Source of the DNA: Mytilus edulis | Taxonomy: Eukaryota > Mollusca > Bivalvia > Mytilida > Mytilidae | Length of the DNA stretch: 64,000 nucleotides | Direction: 5' to 3' | NCBI RefSeq assembly: GCF_963676685.1 | Contig: NC_092345.1 | Span: forward strand, 74,699,960 to 74,763,959 | Shown here: piece by piece, positions 11,905 through 23,700 of the stretch | Numbering within the stretch: the stretch's first letter is position 1 | How the letters are laid out: each line of letters begins with the position of its first letter | The notes under the pieces: generated by a model | Databases searched by the model: none | The model's input: only the letters and a program-made list of their open reading frames with translations | What the model was told of the DNA's origin: nothing | Program-made: the position numbers and the translations under genes

Positions 11905-11990
11905 AATAGATCTATAGTTGTTAATTTCTGTGTCATTTTGTCTCTTGTGGAGAGTTGTCTCATTGTCAATCACACCACATCTTTTTTTAT
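11905..11990 (+). repeat. S-family 3' fragment
   Basis: Contains the GAGAGTTGTCTCATTGTCAA block and the CACATC-T-rich end. Confidence 0.65.
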
Positions 11991-12458
11991 ACATGACCCT
12001 TTGGGCAAAAATATAATAGCAGTTTGACAAACACTAACTTTGGATGTGAGAAGCTGAAAAGAAGGTGATAAAAATTTTCTGCTGATATTTACAGTGAAAT
12101 CTCCATGTAGACTAACTGTTGTGTTCCAGCTCGAATATACTGGTGCTAATTCACAACTTGGCAGTTTTCGAAGAGTCTTTCAATTTCTATTTCAATTTTC
12201 ATCTTTCTAATTTCATGATTAAGATTTCGATCTTGCGAGTAAAATGAATACCACGGAAATCCGTTGAGGTAACAGCTATGCATCATTTAATTTATTTATT
12301 TTATCCTTTCTTTTTTTCGCTCTTCATACAGGTATTTTTATTTTCTTTGGTGGGTGGGCCTGGCCAGAATGTCAGATGTTCTTATATTAAACGAAAAGTA
12401 CACGCTAAAGATACACAAATTTATCTGTGATTTAAGCATTTGTGAACTACGGTTGCCT

Positions 12459-12556
12459 AGGTTTATTGGCATACATAAATAACGCAAATCTCCTTTTATT
12501 TATATACCTTAAACAATCGGCTTTACCCTGAATGTAAATAAAAAAGCCGTTATGGT
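12459..12556 (+). repeat. 98 bp direct repeat, copy 1
   Basis: Matches 13095-13192 with one visible mismatch and no indel. It contains CGGCTTT...AAAGCCG, able to form a small stem-loop. Confidence 0.85.
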
Positions 12557-13094
12557 TAAGCTAAAAATAAGTTTATTTTCAACAACCATTTATCCTTTTA
12601 AAAAATCTCTTCAGGTATGACATGTGTAGCATGCATAAACTTAAAAAAAAAAACGTAAATAAAACTGTGCATCGAAAAAAAAACATGGCCGTTGGTAAGT
12701 TATTATACTTTTTCGTTGTTTTGGATTTCTTTTTCTATATAATGCATTCAATCATTCTAAAGCAGATTCACCAATAAGGGAGAAATAGTCTAGGCAATAT
12801 ATATATAATATTGGTTTAATAAGTTTTTGATTTTGACTTTTCAAAAGCGATCAAGGAAATTATCATCGGTCGTTCTTAAAATCTTTGACAAATTATCACA
12901 GTGCACTAGTTCAAGATTATTTATCATGCATTGCACCATGTACAAATTAATCTTTATAAAGTGGCTCCACTCAACAGGTCAATGTTTATAATAACACATG
13001 CACACGTAGGACATATAAGAAAAGTAAGCCCGAGTGACTTTAAGCGATAATAAATAAGTGACAAGTTCGCCAAAATATATGTAAGAGTTGGTAT

Positions 13095-13192
13095 AGGTTT
13101 ATTGGCACACATAAATAACGCAAATCTCCTTTTATTTATATACCTTAAACAATCGGCTTTACCCTGAATGTAAATAAAAAAGCCGTTATGGT
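13095..13192 (+). repeat. 98 bp direct repeat, copy 2
   Basis: Second copy, 636 bp from the first. A long reading frame on the minus strand overlaps this repeat and is not taken as a gene. Confidence 0.85.
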
Positions 13193-13410
13193 AAGCCGTT
13201 ATACAATAACATGTGCATGTTGTGGACAATGGGAGGCAACTCATTAATTTTACATCATGAATGTCCTCAAAAAGAAATTTTATGAAAAATCTAACTCCAA
13301 ATATTTTCATTACTAAATGTTCGTCATAATACGTTACTTTGTTTTAAATTACTCAAGCTATAGCTTTCTATGACAATGGATCTCGACCTTGTGCCCACGA
13401 TGGTATAGTT

Positions 13411-13579
13411 TTATATAAGAATTGAATGCTTCTTTCTGTAACTTCATTGGGGTGTAAAAGCGTTGACCGAAGTACATTTTGTATGAAGCGAGGAAGCGCT
13501 TCATTCTAAAAATGTGCGCATGGTCAACGCTTTTACAACTCTATGAAGTTACAAAAAGAAGCATTTAATACTTATAATT
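13411..13579. mobile_element. Foldback (hairpin) MITE-like element
   Basis: The two halves are near-perfect reverse complements around position 13495: AATGCTTCTTTCTGTAACTT on the left and AAGTTACAAAAAGAAGCATT on the right, with GTAAAAGCGTTGACC and its complement further in. It would form a long cruciform or RNA hairpin. No coding capacity. Confidence 0.75.
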
Positions 13580-14447
13580 ACATTTTATTTTAGCTTGGAT
13601 CATGAAAACAAAGTTTTAATTTAATTTACATATGCACTTTATTGTGGGACCTCGTGTCATCGTGAATGGTACATTTTATTGTGTAATGCAATTGATTAAG
13701 GAATAATGTGAGATTGCAGTATAGCCAATCAGATATAACGTATTATAAGGAAACATACATCAAATGTGATTATTACTGTATACACTAACTCTTTAGTTGT
13801 AATTTTGCAGAAAATATTTTTTTTTTGTCTGAAAATAAACAATCATAACAGGATTCATTAACCATGAAAGTTAATAAATGGAAGAAAAAGTCTACTGACT
13901 AGACTAAGTCTTCGAATTCTCTTTGAACTGTCTCAGTAGCAATTGCAACTCTTTTTTCCGAGTAAGTTGACTAAAAATGAGGTGGTGATTGGAAACTAGG
14001 GGGTTAAAGAAACAAAAGTCAATGAAAAACAGAAAACGCTATTTCCAAATGAAAGACAAGAAAACAACAAATAGTAAAGCACACAGAAAATCAAAAATTA
14101 AAATGCGTATTGTTGACATCAATCAAATTTTATTGAAATTTCTCAAAATATTTCAATCGGATTTGAACAGTGAAGATTTCATAACTATTATGAAATTGTA
14201 ACAGGCAATGTAAAGTACAAATAATATCTACGTATTGATGCCTGCATAAGTTATAATGTCAGTTTCATGGGGTGTTTTTATACAAAGAATAATATCTCTT
14301 TTCACCGGTCATTTTTTTATGAAAAGCGTTGGATCTAATGATTTTAATCTGTCTTTAAAGTTAAAAATAAAAAATACTTATTTCATGGTAAGAGCAATTA
14401 AATGTTAATTTCATGGTTAGAGCAGTTAAATGTTGCATACTTGTGCA

Positions 14448-14542
14448 ATGAAGACCTATCGGTGACCTTCTGCTGTTGTCTGTTCTATAGTCGGGTTGTT
14501 GTCTCTTTGACATATTCCCCATTTCCATTCTCAATGTTATTG
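14448..14542 (+). repeat. P-family fragment
   Basis: Shows the block GAAGACCTATCGGTGACCTT, CTGCTGTTGTC and TTGACATATTCCCCATTTCC of the P unit. Confidence 0.7.
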
Positions 14543-14599
14543 TATAACTTAACAGTGGGGCTTAGGTTGTTCACCTATGTACTCTGATTCTCTATCAAA

Positions 14600-16280
14600 A
14601 CTCCTTATATTTTCAGTTTGTGCGTCCATTTTTCCGTCTGTCCCGCTTCAGGTTAAAGTTTTTGGTCAAAGTAGTTTTTGATGACGTTGAAAACAAGTAA
14701 AAAAAGCACGGTGTGACATTATTACTAGACAAAAGTAGTCGCTGACTGTGTCGTTAATACTTCCGACATGTGATCGAAAATGGGTTAAAAAAACAAAAAC
14801 CTGAACAGTAGATTTTAATGTTATATAGTATTTTTTGTACTATTATAATTTCAAATTTTCTTCCCACCAAAACTGTATAATAGGACTTATCATACTTGTA
14901 ACAAAAATTTAAAAAACGGCGTTTTGTGACAATTTGACTAGACAAAAACAAAAAGATCGCGTTTATTTTTTTTTCAATATTTTCTCTTGAAACTTCGACA
15001 CAATATTTTTTTTCATACACTTAGAAAAAAAGTTTTCTCGTTTGAATAAAATTTCATATCGTAGAAAAGACTGCAACTGCCTATTACTTTTCATAAGACA
15101 CTTAACAAATACACCAAAACGTCAGAAAACGGCGAGTGAGACATTTCAACGGATTTAATAAAATGAACAATTTAGGACATAATTTAAACAATACTTACTT
15201 ATTGAAGACATAGAAAGTTGTATATTTATTGTATAATTTTGACACAGGAAGGGTGGATATGTAAATTGTGGTTTGGACCTGCAGCATTCGTTCGAATTTT
15301 GAAGAGCTCTAAAAAATATGCGAGATTTGGGTTTTGTGACAGAAATACAAATTTCAAAAAATCATTAATTCTGCCACGATCTTTTGAAATATTGTAACAC
15401 AACTTTTTATTTTTTTTTCCTTATTAATATACGGAATAAAAAGATATATCGTTTTCGGAATAATCTATTTGAATTACCTTTAAAAATCACTCTTAACTTC
15501 ACCCCTATCCATATTTTTTTCAATTTTCGGCTTGGCCACAAAACAAAGTGAACTTTTCGTCCTGGTCAGACTCGTCCAGTTAACGATGACGTCATAAATA
15601 AAACATACACCATTAACACCAAAGACTACTCTTGCTAGGTGTACAACTTTTTTTTAATAAGTTTAAAAAATGACAAGAATAACTTCAAAGCAACGCTGAT
15701 CATATGTCGCGGTGTTACTTGTCTACACGCTCAAAATCAGTGTTATTAGGGATCATTCGAGTAACAAAATGAATAAAAGTATTGATTTTAAGGAATATTC
15801 CATTTCTACTTTTAATTACGCACATTTTGATATATACATTTATATAGTTATCAATTCCGAAACTTCTAACAAATGCAATAAAGGCGAACTTGAAAGCAAA
15901 ACCCGTATTATCACCAACACCGTACGCGACGTCAGTACACATGTTCCCTGTGATATGATCTTTCTAATTTTAATGCCAAATTAGAGTTTTACCTCAATAT
16001 CACGATCCACTGAACAAGATAGTGCGAGTTGGTCATCCGAGTACTATGGACACAATCATTCTTGTTTATTCCTAAAAATCCTGATAGATACTTTCTTTTC
16101 GAAAACACTACACTTTCTTTAATATTTCTTCTATCATCTAATCATCTTCTGACAGAAAAAAAACAGAATGTGGGTTAACGTCCATAGAACTTCTAAATAA
16201 AACCAAACAAGTATCTAAAATGACCTAACGGTCTTCGGTGAAATGAACATATTTCGTTGCTTCTATAGGATAAGGCCTGG
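14600..16280. other. AT-rich intergenic DNA, no gene seen
   Basis: Reading frames here are short, low-complexity and without splice-site support. No repeat copy recognised from elsewhere in the window covers it. Confidence 0.5.
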
Positions 16281-16293
16281 TAAGAAGTTTAAA

Positions 16294-16640
16294 AAATAAG
16301 GGGATGTAGTATAATTGCCAATGAGACAAATATCCTACACAGTGCAAATGATGTGGATGTAAGCAATTAAAGGCAAACCGTAAGGCCGTCAATAACAAGA
16401 AAAAGACAAACTGTGTGGTCACTATAAAAAGCCCCGACATGAAAAAGTGAAACAATTCAATTGAGAAAACTAACGGCATAAATCATAACAAAACAGTTTA
16501 CGAAAAACAATTATGACAGACATGAACCAACAACAACCAACGAACTATTGGGTCCTGACACTTGGGACAGGTACATACAGAGTGTGGCGGCGTTTAATAT
16601 GTTGTGTGAGCGCTCAACCTTCCCCTTAACCTGTGAAAGT
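16294..16640 (-). repeat. S-family SINE-like repeat, long reverse copy
   Basis: Reading the minus strand gives the S order: GGTTGAGCGCTCACA, GCCGCCACACTCTG, CCTGTCCCAAGTGTC, GGGGCTTTTTATAGTGACCA, then TTGTCTCATTGGCAATTATA. Located upstream of the aminotransferase start. Confidence 0.7.
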
Positions 16641-17574
16641 TGTGTTTCAGTACAACATAAGAACAAACTATAGAAATCAGTTCAAAAAGGCTAAACTCAT
16701 CAGATGGATACAAAAAAAAAAAAAAAATACGTCTAACGTTAACACAAAGTGGACTGGTACTTGTACATCCCAAAAACAAGAAGACACTATAGGTACAGAT
16801 CTGGAAGTACTCGCAGTTACTGACAGCTAGTGCAAAGCCATGAACAACTAATAAAAAATCATGTATCTGAGACCAAAATCTCAATCAGTATTCATCCAAC
16901 GTCCAATGGATTTAGTGAAAGGTGTTATAGACAGTCAGAAAAATACATGACCTTGTGCAAACTATAATTATCGTTAGATTGTAGTACATGTACCGTGTAA
17001 GTACATAATTTGTGTCTGTAATATTCAAAACTATACAATACTTAACCAAAAGTGAACTAGTTCAATACATCGTTTTGATAATATAGTGTCAATTTATTTA
17101 TCAATGTTTATATAAATATTCTCTCAGATCCTCTCACAATGTTCGAAACCGACACAAAAAAAACCACATGCTTATTACTTGTCTGGAATTGAAGATCATT
17201 AAAACATTGCCGCATGGAAATAGTCATGATGTATTAAATCGAGCTGCAAACAAATCGATTTCCTTTCATTAGTTATGCACTATATGTTCTTTAGACCTGA
17301 ATGTAGCTTATTCTGCATTACCATGATTACGCATTAATCATGTTAATACGATGACAATATGCATCGTATCATGCAAAAGGTTTTTATGTTAAAAATAGAA
17401 TTGTATAGTGTGTGTACTTCATGTACTTTTCAATAGATAGTTAAAGCTCAAATTACAAATCTTTTCTTAACTAAGATTTAAACAGTTCAACTTCAAGTGT
17501 CAGATAAAGATTTGTGTGAATACATAGCACACTTTACAATCAATATAGTGACCACGGAGGCGAAAGTGACAACA

Positions 17575-17776
17575 ATGGACGATCTTGTACGACCCGACCT
17601 ACAGAATTATTCTCCAGCGTCAAATCTGTCTTTAAATGAAGAAATTCGGAAAAGATTAGCTGCAGGAGAAACCATATATCACTTTGCTTTCGGTCAGTCA
17701 CCATTTCCTGTCATTGAAACAGCTGTTGAGGCCCTAAAGGAGTATGCAGGAGAAAATGCTTATTTACCAGTTGCAG
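17575..17776 (+). CDS. Aminotransferase exon 1 (residues 1-68)
   Basis: Starts MDDLVRPDLQ and ends in the segment AYLPVAG typical of this family, just before donor GTAAAC at 17777. It ends in phase 1, with the last G shared with exon 2. The open frame continues upstream without an ATG to a TAA, so that stretch is 5' UTR. Confidence 0.85.
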
Positions 17777-20700
17777 GTAAACATAACACACTTTTGTTAT
17801 AACTTAATATATTATTTTTTTTTAAATTTTACTTCAAACTCATATGAAAAAATTACTTTCATACATTGAGAGGCATTATTTTAGCCGGTATACCGGTATA
17901 TACATTACATAACTTGTCTGTTGTTTATTCAATAAGTATGTGAGCTTCTACTATCATTGTATCTAGTGAACGTCGAGTACTTCTGAACTGAATAGCCAAC
18001 TTAGTTACCAATACATACAGTTTATCAGGTTTTTATACCGTATACATATCAATTCACTTATCTTTGTCCTTTATACAAAAGTCAATATATAACTTTATCA
18101 CGTTTAGGTTTATTACGTCCTTGCCGTTAATCGGGTACACATACTAAATCAAACAAAGACAGGTTTAAGAAATAGTTATCAACTGGTATCCATAAGAAAG
18201 TAAATACGTGTAGATGATTTGAAAGAAAGATGAGTTACTAACATACATGTATACTGTACGCTTGCGAAATAGAATGTTGTTTATGTGCATGGCGCGAAAA
18301 CATGATAAAATATGAACACAAGGTATTTGCCAGAACATTTTGACTGTACAACAGACCACACTAACAAAAAAAAGTATAACAGTGAAACCTGGCTAACCAA
18401 ATCCTGCATAAACAAGAAAACTGTGTACCAAACATATTCTTAAGCCCCGTCATATCAAATTGTATACGTTGTGGAACCTGATAAAACCGAACATCGGCAA
18501 AAATCGAACAAAAAATTAAGTCCCGAACAGGTTCGGTTTAAACAGGTTTCACTGTACTGCTCTGCTTCGGAAAAATAGATACGTAATACATGTAACAAAG
18601 ACAAGAAACAAAACATGGTCCATATAACCCGCTATGGTACATATAACTAGTATGTTTACAGTTAAGATAAAACAAAAAAAAAGGACCTCGAATGGGCATC
18701 CTGAATTCGTATGTCATTTATAGTCCATTTTGTTGAAACATAACAAAACGAACATGACTGGTAGGTTTTATGATTTTTAATTTCAGGAACATTGGAACTC
18801 CGTCAATCGATAGCAAAATTCCATAAACACTTCGAAGATTTAGATATTGACCCAGACAATATTATCGTTGCGCCTGGAAGTAAAGAACTAATATTTCTCC
18901 TGCTACAAATATTTAACGGAGGTAGGGTAGTAATAACTCGCTGCATATCATTAAGTTGTTTACCATGTTTAAGTAATGGAAAAAAGGACTATTTCACGTT
19001 AAAAGTGGAGACTGGTCTTTTTCTGACGGATTTTTTTTTCTCAAATGCATCACAGTGAAATGAAGAGATTGGGTGACTGTCAACATGAAGCATGACAATT
19101 TGTTAATATGCAGATCTCTTTCATTTAAATAATTGATAACATTTCTCACATGAATCATTAATTCCCAACAAATGAAGTTAAAATAACAAATTGTATCGAA
19201 ACTAGATCTCGCGTTGAAGAATTTTTTTGAAGAAGACTCTTTTATTATTTTTTATTATCGTTCAAACACCAAATTCAAGAAAAATGGCAAACCTAGTAAA
19301 TTTTATGATTCTTGATTACGCAAGACTTAGTTTAAGGAAGTATTTTAAAAATATTGTGTAACCAACATAAATGTGCAAATCATTAATTTTTAATATTAAT
19401 GTCATTAATATAGAATGAATTTGTAGACGTATTGATAATATCGCCGTCTTGGACAACATACCATCCCCAAGCAAAACTGTCTTACCATAAACCAATCATT
19501 GTGAACACAACTTTAGACAAAGAATGGAAGATAACACCAGAGGATATCGAAAAGGTATCAATTATTAGATATATTTCATGAACATATTGATTTCCCTCCT
19601 CGTGTTACATGAAATCGTTGAAATATTATGCCAATAAATGAAAACTGATTAAAATACAGATCATGTTTCCTCGCTTCGCTTTTTTAAAAACAGTTTGGAT
19701 AAAATACCGCAAATAGTAAGAAATCTTAAACATAAAAAAAATACAATGTTAACTTATCAGATACGATTTTTCAACTCTCGGCACTGCAATTTAAAAAAAT
19801 GTAAATTGTGAAGTTTGCCGATTGTTTTTAATATTTAATATTTAGAAGCCAGTACAAGTGATCGTGAACTGAACTGTTACATTCTTTTTCATTTTTAGGT
19901 CGTTAGAGAAAATGAAATTCATAAAAACAGAATAATCATTATGAACAATCCAGATAATCCATGTAAGTTAGCATCTTAGTAGAAGGTAAAGTCACAAAAA
20001 TACTGAACTCTGAGTAAAATTCAAAACGGAAAGTCCCTAATCCAATGACAAAATCAAAAGCTCAAACACATTAAACGAATGGATTACACATCTTAACTAT
20101 GCACATAATAACAACCATATTATGACTTAAAGTCTATAGGTAGCACGGTAGTATTTGCATTCCAGAATTTAGGGTACTCCTTTGTGTACCCTACCTAAGT
20201 CAATGTATCTGAACAGTGTAATTGGACAAAAAGTACAGTATCAACGAAACATATTTTCCCAAACTGAGGGATGAATCAGATGTAGAAAAATATGAAAGAA
20301 CTTTACATAGAGATCAAAATGACTTTTTCAGAATATTTTTAAATTTTGTATTCACTGCACGATAAAAGACCTAAATGCATTAGTGGCCTTAGGTTTTTAA
20401 AAATAGAAGAAAAAAGTAATCGTTCATGATACACATTCAAATTCATTTCTTAATAGAAATGAAAGTACTTCAGTTTAATAACTGTGATTGTAGAAGTTTT
20501 GGCAGTGTTAGAAACTGGTGAACATTCTAAAAAGGCTATCATTATCCCTTATGGACCAGGAAATACTACCGTACCACCTGTATTCACATTTTGTTTTAAA
20601 TAATACCAGATCGACTATCAAATATATAAAACACTTTTATTTTAAGAAAATATGATTGTAGATTAAACCTGCGTTCAATTGAGAAGGAAAGCTGTTTGGT

Positions 20701-23700
20701 AAAACTGCAAAATTCATCTATAATAATGCTTAAATTCTTGATGTCAAATTTTCCACAGATGCATTTCTCATTGACGTTCGTCCTCTACCTCTGGTTCTTT
20801 ATATCTCTTGAATACTCGTAAATACTGGTTGATAACCGAGAATATCATCGTCACATTATAAATATCATTTTCTTCAAAATCTATGTTTTTTTGTAGGATA
20901 TAATGCCTTTACACAAATAACAAACAAGTATACTTTTAGGGTCAACAAAAGTGCACATTCATTTTTTTATTACCAATAACGCATGTGAAAACATTGTATT
21001 GTAAACCATCGTCATATTCTGGATACTAGTACACGAATACACCAAATAACGTATGTTTGAACGGATACATGTAACAAGTGTGTATTATTTAATTGGGTTC
21101 ATGTCATAAGCAATTTCGTATTTTAGCAGGAACCAGTTATACAAGAGAAGAACTTAAAAAATTAAGGTATGTATGTTGGAAAAAAAGAGACAAAAGAAAC
21201 TATTTCAATGGACCAATGTGACATTATATCATTTGTTTTGAAACATGTACTTTCTTTATATTGATACATGTAAATCAAAAGACAGACGTATAACGGAGTC
21301 GTACATATAGCTTTGGTCTACGTCAATATTTACAATATTTTTAAGTTCGACACATTTATGTGAATTTGCAAATAACCAATAGAAATGGGACACAGTTAAT
21401 TTAAGGAAAAAGTATAGTAAATGGCTTTTTACATCTCGTATACGGTATGGAGTTTGCTCATTATTGAAAGCCGTACAGTGACCTATAATTGCTTATCTTC
21501 TGAGTTATTTGCTCTCTGATGAAAAGTTGTCTCATTGGTAATCATACGACATCGATTTATTTTTAAATGTCACAGATTTTGTTAACATTTTGCATTTAAC
21601 TTTGGTTCGTCAAATTATAAATAAAAACAAGAATATGTCCATAATACACGGATGCCCCACTCGCACTATCATTGTCTATGTTCAGTGGACCGTGAAATTT
21701 TCGATAAAATCTCGAATTTGGCATTACATTATGCCCGCGTCACACTGTCCCGATTTTTATATACGATGGAAACCCGAATGCGAAAATTGTAAGTTCGTAC
21801 GATGTTGGTCCCGATCTCGTTAAAATACCAAAAATGAAGGCTACACGATGGATTACGATGATGGCGCGATGGCCATACGATGTCTAAAAGACGTTGGTTC
21901 TAAAGATAATATTAAAGGTATTTCCAGTTGCTGAATGTTTTGGTTGATTTCTAAAAAAATAGTTTATGTATCAAATATGGATATTCAGTTTACCATTTTC
22001 TGCATGTGTCATATACAAATATAGTGTCCATATTTGTCCCCAATGTGTTACATACGAGGGGATGCCACGCTCGGCATTGCCTTGTTTGAACTGTAAAATG
22101 TGTGCACTAGTCTGAATAATCACCAATAATTATGCCCATCATCCCATGTTTACTGATCTATCTTAAAGGTAAGGTAATGGGTGTTCGTTGATGGCTTTTA
22201 TTCAAAAAGAGCTCTTTCCAGGAGAATATCATATTAATAATATAGACAAAAGGAAGGATGTGGGGAAAGCAACAAATGCGGCAAAATATGACATATAGAA
22301 AACAAAATGGTTATGGAGTAAACATTCGTGTGACAACAACTCAGACGATACATAAAAATTCAGAATAATGAAGAAAAAGATGGTTTCCCTATATACGTGT
22401 ACCTGCAGTGTTGGTGTACGAGGCGCGTTTATGATTTTCATTATGTTACTTGATATGAAAAATTGACAAAAAATAATATTTTACTTGTAAAAGTAAATCC
22501 TGAGCCTGTTATAGCTGCTCTTCTTGTTCCATTTGAATTAATAGAAACAACGCTGTCGCCTTTCTTGTTCTCATAGAATCATATGATATGAGCTCCATGT
22601 TTTGTGAACGTCTTTCTGAACTGTCGTATTAGACTGACCAGTGCATATCGCGCATGGCACTTAAAATGTATTTTAGCGCGAAAATTAACTTACATTTAGC
22701 TTGAAATATTGCCATCGTAGTTCCATCTTGTCGCCTTCGTACTTTTATTCGATGGCAACACGACGGGATTATGAGGTCTTCACGAAGTCGTGTTGTCATC
22801 GTAAGACCTTCAGGTAGCTTCATGATTCATTCGTGTAGACATCGTAATGTCAAAACTGCCCGATGGAAACGATAGAAACACGAATGCAATACGATGTTCA
22901 AAGATGCATTCCCGGTTACATTACGATGGTGAGGATGGTGATACGAACTCAATACGAACCCTCAACATCGGACGCACCTTCGGGGATTTTTTAACATGTT
23001 AAAAAATTTAGAACCCTTCCCGAAGTTGTCCCCGAAGGCTAGAAAAAGTGGCCGATGGTTCTACGATGATTAAAGATTGCACTACGAATAGCCCGATCTG
23101 GATACGATCAGTCCCGATTTTGAAAATTTCCATAATCGTGTTGCCATCGGCGTAAAAATCGGGACAGTGTGACGCGGGCATTAAAAATATCGATTCATGG
23201 AGAACATGTGTTTCAAGTTGATTGGACTTCAACTTCACCGAAATCTACCGTAACTTTAACCTGGAGCGCGAAAGACAAGCGAACGAACGAACGGACAGAC
23301 GACCGAATGGACGGACGGACAACTTATGCCCCTATGTGGGATACAATAAGGGAGATATTTTTTTCAGTTGTAGTTCAACATGCCAAAGTTGTATACCAAA
23401 CTTTACCAACATCTGTGTGACAAAGTCAATTCACTGTTAATTGACTGTATAGTAAGGCAGTAGTAGAAATCTAGTAGCTGGACGTGATGGCTTTGTTTGA
23501 ACTTTCAGTTAAATGAATTTATCTGTACACGGGTACACAAAAAACACTCTAGCAGCACTGCTGAATGGTCTGACATTTTGATAATTAATTTTAAAGAGTA
23601 TTTGATTGCAGGGGGCGACACATTCGTGAAATTTTCAGTTAAAATAATATTTTTGTTTCATTTTTACTCAAAACTTTTCTGTTTCTAGATTTTGCATGAG

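Noticed and set aside
12954..13310. 118-residue minus-strand frame
   Set aside because: It runs through the 98 bp direct repeat and has no start, splice or domain evidence.
17497..17574. N-terminal extension from the GTG at 17497
   Set aside because: GTG is not a likely start in an animal nuclear gene. The first in-frame ATG at 17575 has good context and a family-like start.
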